This document shows, one piece after another, positions 62,308-64,000 of a stretch of 64,000 nucleotides of DNA (positions are counted from its first letter, which is position 1; every line of letters begins with the position of its first letter). The stretch lies in assembly GCA_964652235.1 (NCBI GenBank), contig CAZZDK010000001.1, positions 93,466 to 157,465 on the forward strand, written 5' to 3'. The notes under the pieces are model-generated. The model saw nothing but the letters and a program-made list of their open reading frames with translations. It was not told the DNA's origin and made no database searches. The stretch is from CAZZDK01 sp964652235. GTDB taxonomy: Bacteria; Pseudomonadota; Alphaproteobacteria; UBA9219. The position numbers and the translations under genes are program-made.

Positions 62308-62617
62308 TCCGGAATCTTTCTCCTGGCTGCGCTTCGCCTTCGCGTCCGCGACGGTCATCGCCCTGATGGCGGCGCTGGCCTGGGGGCTTAAGGCGCTCGC
62401 TCTGCGCGGGCTGCTGCGGCCCTCCCGCCCGGACGAGCGGATCCGCATCCTCTCTTCCGTCGGCCTCGACGCAAGGCGGCGACTTGTGCTTGTCAAATGC
62501 GACCAAACGGAGCATCTGATCCTTTTGGGGCCAAGCGGCGACGTCGTGGTCTCCAGTTTTCCGTCTCTTTCTTCTCCCCCCTCCTCCCCTCCTCCTTCCA
62601 GCGAACCCGCCGCATGA
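62294..62617 (+). CDS. fliO: Flagellar biosynthesis protein FliO
   Basis: A 107-aa protein with one transmembrane helix (about 14-33, FAFASATVIALMAALAWGLK) and a short cytoplasmic domain containing RIRILSSVGLDARRRLVLVK and HLILLGPSGDVVV, characteristic of FliO. FliO helps assembly of the FliP pore. The Ser/Pro-rich tail is low-complexity. It overlaps fliP by 4 nt (ATGA). Confidence 0.88.
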   Translation: MEATDPESFSWLRFAFASATVIALMAALAWGLKALALRGLLRPSRPDERIRILSSVGLDARRRLVLVKCDQTEHLILLGPSGDVVVSSFPSLSSPPSSPPPSSEPAA

Positions 62618-63441
62618 CAAGCCGCACGACAAAAAGCCGTTTCTTTCTCCTCGCTTTTCTTCTGCCTTTGTTCGCCCTGTGCCTTTTCGCCCCGGCCCAC
62701 GCCCTGGCGCAGAGCGTCAACATCGACCTCGGCCAGGGTCCGACGACGACCGCGCGGCTCATGCAGCTTACGCTGCTGATCACGGTCCTGACGCTTGCGC
62801 CTTCGATCCTCATCATGGTGACCTGCTTCACGCGCGTGGTGGTGGTGCTTTCCTTCGTCCGCACGGCGATCGGGATTCAACAAACGCCGCCGAACATCGT
62901 GCTCGTCAGCCTCGCGCTTTTTCTGACGTTCTTCGTCATGCAGCCGGTCCTAGAAAAATCGTGGGACGAAGGCGTGAAGCCCCTCATGAACAACGAGATC
63001 GACGAAGAAACCTCCTTCGCCCGCAGCATCGAGCCTTTCCACGATTTCATGGCCCGCCACACGCGGCAAAGAGACTTGCAGCTTTTCATGGATATGGCCG
63101 CGATCGAGCCTCCGGCGGCGGAAAAACCGGGCGCCGCCCCGAAGGAGACGGGTAAAAAGGACGCCAAAACGCAGGCCGAGGCGACGGCCAGCCTCCCCCT
63201 AAGAGCCCTCATCCCGGCCTTTATGATCTCCGAGTTAAGACGCGCTTTTGAAATTGGATTCCTGGTTTTTCTGCCCTTCCTTATTATTGATATGGTTATC
63301 GCCTCGCTGCTCATGTCGATGGGTATGATGATGCTTCCGCCGACGGTTATTTCGCTGCCGTTTAAGATTATTTTCTTCGTACTGGTGGACGGCTGGTATC
63401 TGATTTCCGGCAGCCTTGTGCAAAGCTATGGGGCGGGCTGA
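62614..63441 (+). CDS. fliP: Flagellar type III export pore protein FliP
   Basis: Core of the FliPQR export gate, 275 aa. It has a cleavable signal sequence (FFLLAFLLPLFALCLFAPAHA), then TLAPSILIMVTCFTRVVVVL, LVSLALFLTFFVMQPV, and the C-terminal FMISELRRAFEIGFLVFLPF with MLPPTVISLPFKI, all FliP signatures. A charged insertion near residues 165-190 (EKPGAAPKETGKKDAK) is unusual. FliQ and FliR would follow but are not here. Confidence 0.95.
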   Translation: MTSRTTKSRFFLLAFLLPLFALCLFAPAHALAQSVNIDLGQGPTTTARLMQLTLLITVLTLAPSILIMVTCFTRVVVVLSFVRTAIGIQQTPPNIVLVSLALFLTFFVMQPVLEKSWDEGVKPLMNNEIDEETSFARSIEPFHDFMARHTRQRDLQLFMDMAAIEPPAAEKPGAAPKETGKKDAKTQAEATASLPLRALIPAFMISELRRAFEIGFLVFLPFLIIDMVIASLLMSMGMMMLPPTVISLPFKIIFFVLVDGWYLISGSLVQSYGAG

Positions 63442-63670
63442 GGAATAGAAGGGCCGCTTCACGGGCCGAAAAGGACCCTTTTCCGTCATCACGGAGCAAC
63501 TTTCTTTTCGTCCCGTGCCGACGGGGCGAAGGAAAGTTGAATCCGGAATCCCGTTTGGTTTCGCCGCAGATTGAAACTTATAGGGTTGCTTCGCGGACCG
63601 GAAAGGGATAAAAGGGCACCTCTTTATAGGATTTAGGCCCCCAAAGGCCTCGTTTTCTTGGTATCGCGGG
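63442..63670. other. Non-coding stretch downstream of fliP with one hairpin
   Basis: No gene was seen. A 43-nt hairpin at 63497-63539 pairs CAACTTTC with GAAAGTTG, extended inward by TTTTCGTCCCGT against GACGGGGCGAAG with a few mismatches; there is no U run after it. The rest, with several short palindromes such as AGGCCCCCAAAGGCCT (63635 region), is unassigned. Confidence 0.5.

Positions 63671-64000
<330 letters not shown>

Overview
The window looks like a chromosomal piece of a GC-rich free-living alphaproteobacterium, probably Rhodospirillales-like. The evidence is a fused ispDF, a split pntAA/pntAB transhydrogenase, ntrYX with an NtrX that lacks GAFTGA, a hopanoid-type RND exporter (HpnN-like), a K+-independent H+-pyrophosphatase, ELM1-, SapC-, DUF1491- and DUF192-family genes, and a perfect CtrA-type box between divergent flagellar operons. 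It is a draft assembly: there is a 10-N gap inside glyA and a 100-N gap near the right end, so single-base frameshifts must be read with caution. No CRISPR array, transposase, integrase, prophage block or rRNA gene was seen.

Layout. 1-5.2 kb (minus): transhydrogenase subunits, an AarF/UbiB kinase and fabD-fabG. 5.3-7.9 kb (plus): hldD-hldE for LPS heptose. 7.9-10.7 kb (minus): an ABC-2 exporter (two permeases and an ATPase). 10.8-12.8 kb (plus): a glycosyltransferase and a solitary prepilin-peptidase N-domain. 12.8-18.7 kb (minus): a large cysteine-repeat/OmpA-like secreted protein, frameshifted, preceded by a membrane-tethered transglutaminase-like cysteine protease of the LapG superfamily. 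18.8-22.3 kb: suhB, efp, a DUF736-like gene and small unknowns. 22.4-29.4 kb (minus): hppA, a FliL-like protein, nusB, ribH, ribE, nrdR, glyA, rpiB. This is the familiar alphaproteobacterial cluster without ribD, ribBA and thiL.

29.6-33.4 kb (plus): a CheY-like regulator, an Hpt-like protein whose phospho-histidine position appears to be Phe, and an 864-residue HAMP/coiled-coil membrane protein. 33.5-37.4 kb: a VPLPA-CTERM protein and three tandem glycine-rich secreted paralogs. Two of these share a 506-bp stretch that appears perfectly identical, and the third is frameshifted at a 12-G tract. 37.6-42.1 kb (plus): receiver, Hpt, ACP, SDR reductase, acyl-adenylating ligase and LuxE-like protein, a compact acyl-transfer cassette. 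42.1-51.6 kb: ELM1-like, Lrp/AsnC, HpnN-like, MlaA, SurE, DUF1491, SapC and an orphan family-5 solute-binding protein.

51.6-57.2 kb (minus): dusB, a 94-residue Fis/NtrC-C-terminal-like protein, ntrY, ntrX and a DUF192 gene. The canonical ntrB and most of ntrC are absent. 57.3-58.9 kb (plus): ispDF and pncC. 59.1-60.3 kb: a secreted unknown. 60.4-63.4 kb: flagellar genes flgB-flgC-fliE (minus) diverging from flhB-C-like, a small helical gene, fliO and fliP (plus). The right edge holds a tandem 97-bp repeat containing a truncated tRNA head, a scaffold gap, and the 5' part of an initiator tRNA-Met.

Dispersed repeats connect the intergenic regions: five copies of a 114-154-bp palindromic element that starts near GTCATTGCGAG and ends CTCGCAATG, and several short-period purine-rich tracts. 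One of the tracts forms a signal peptide and another the N-terminus of the AarF-like kinase.
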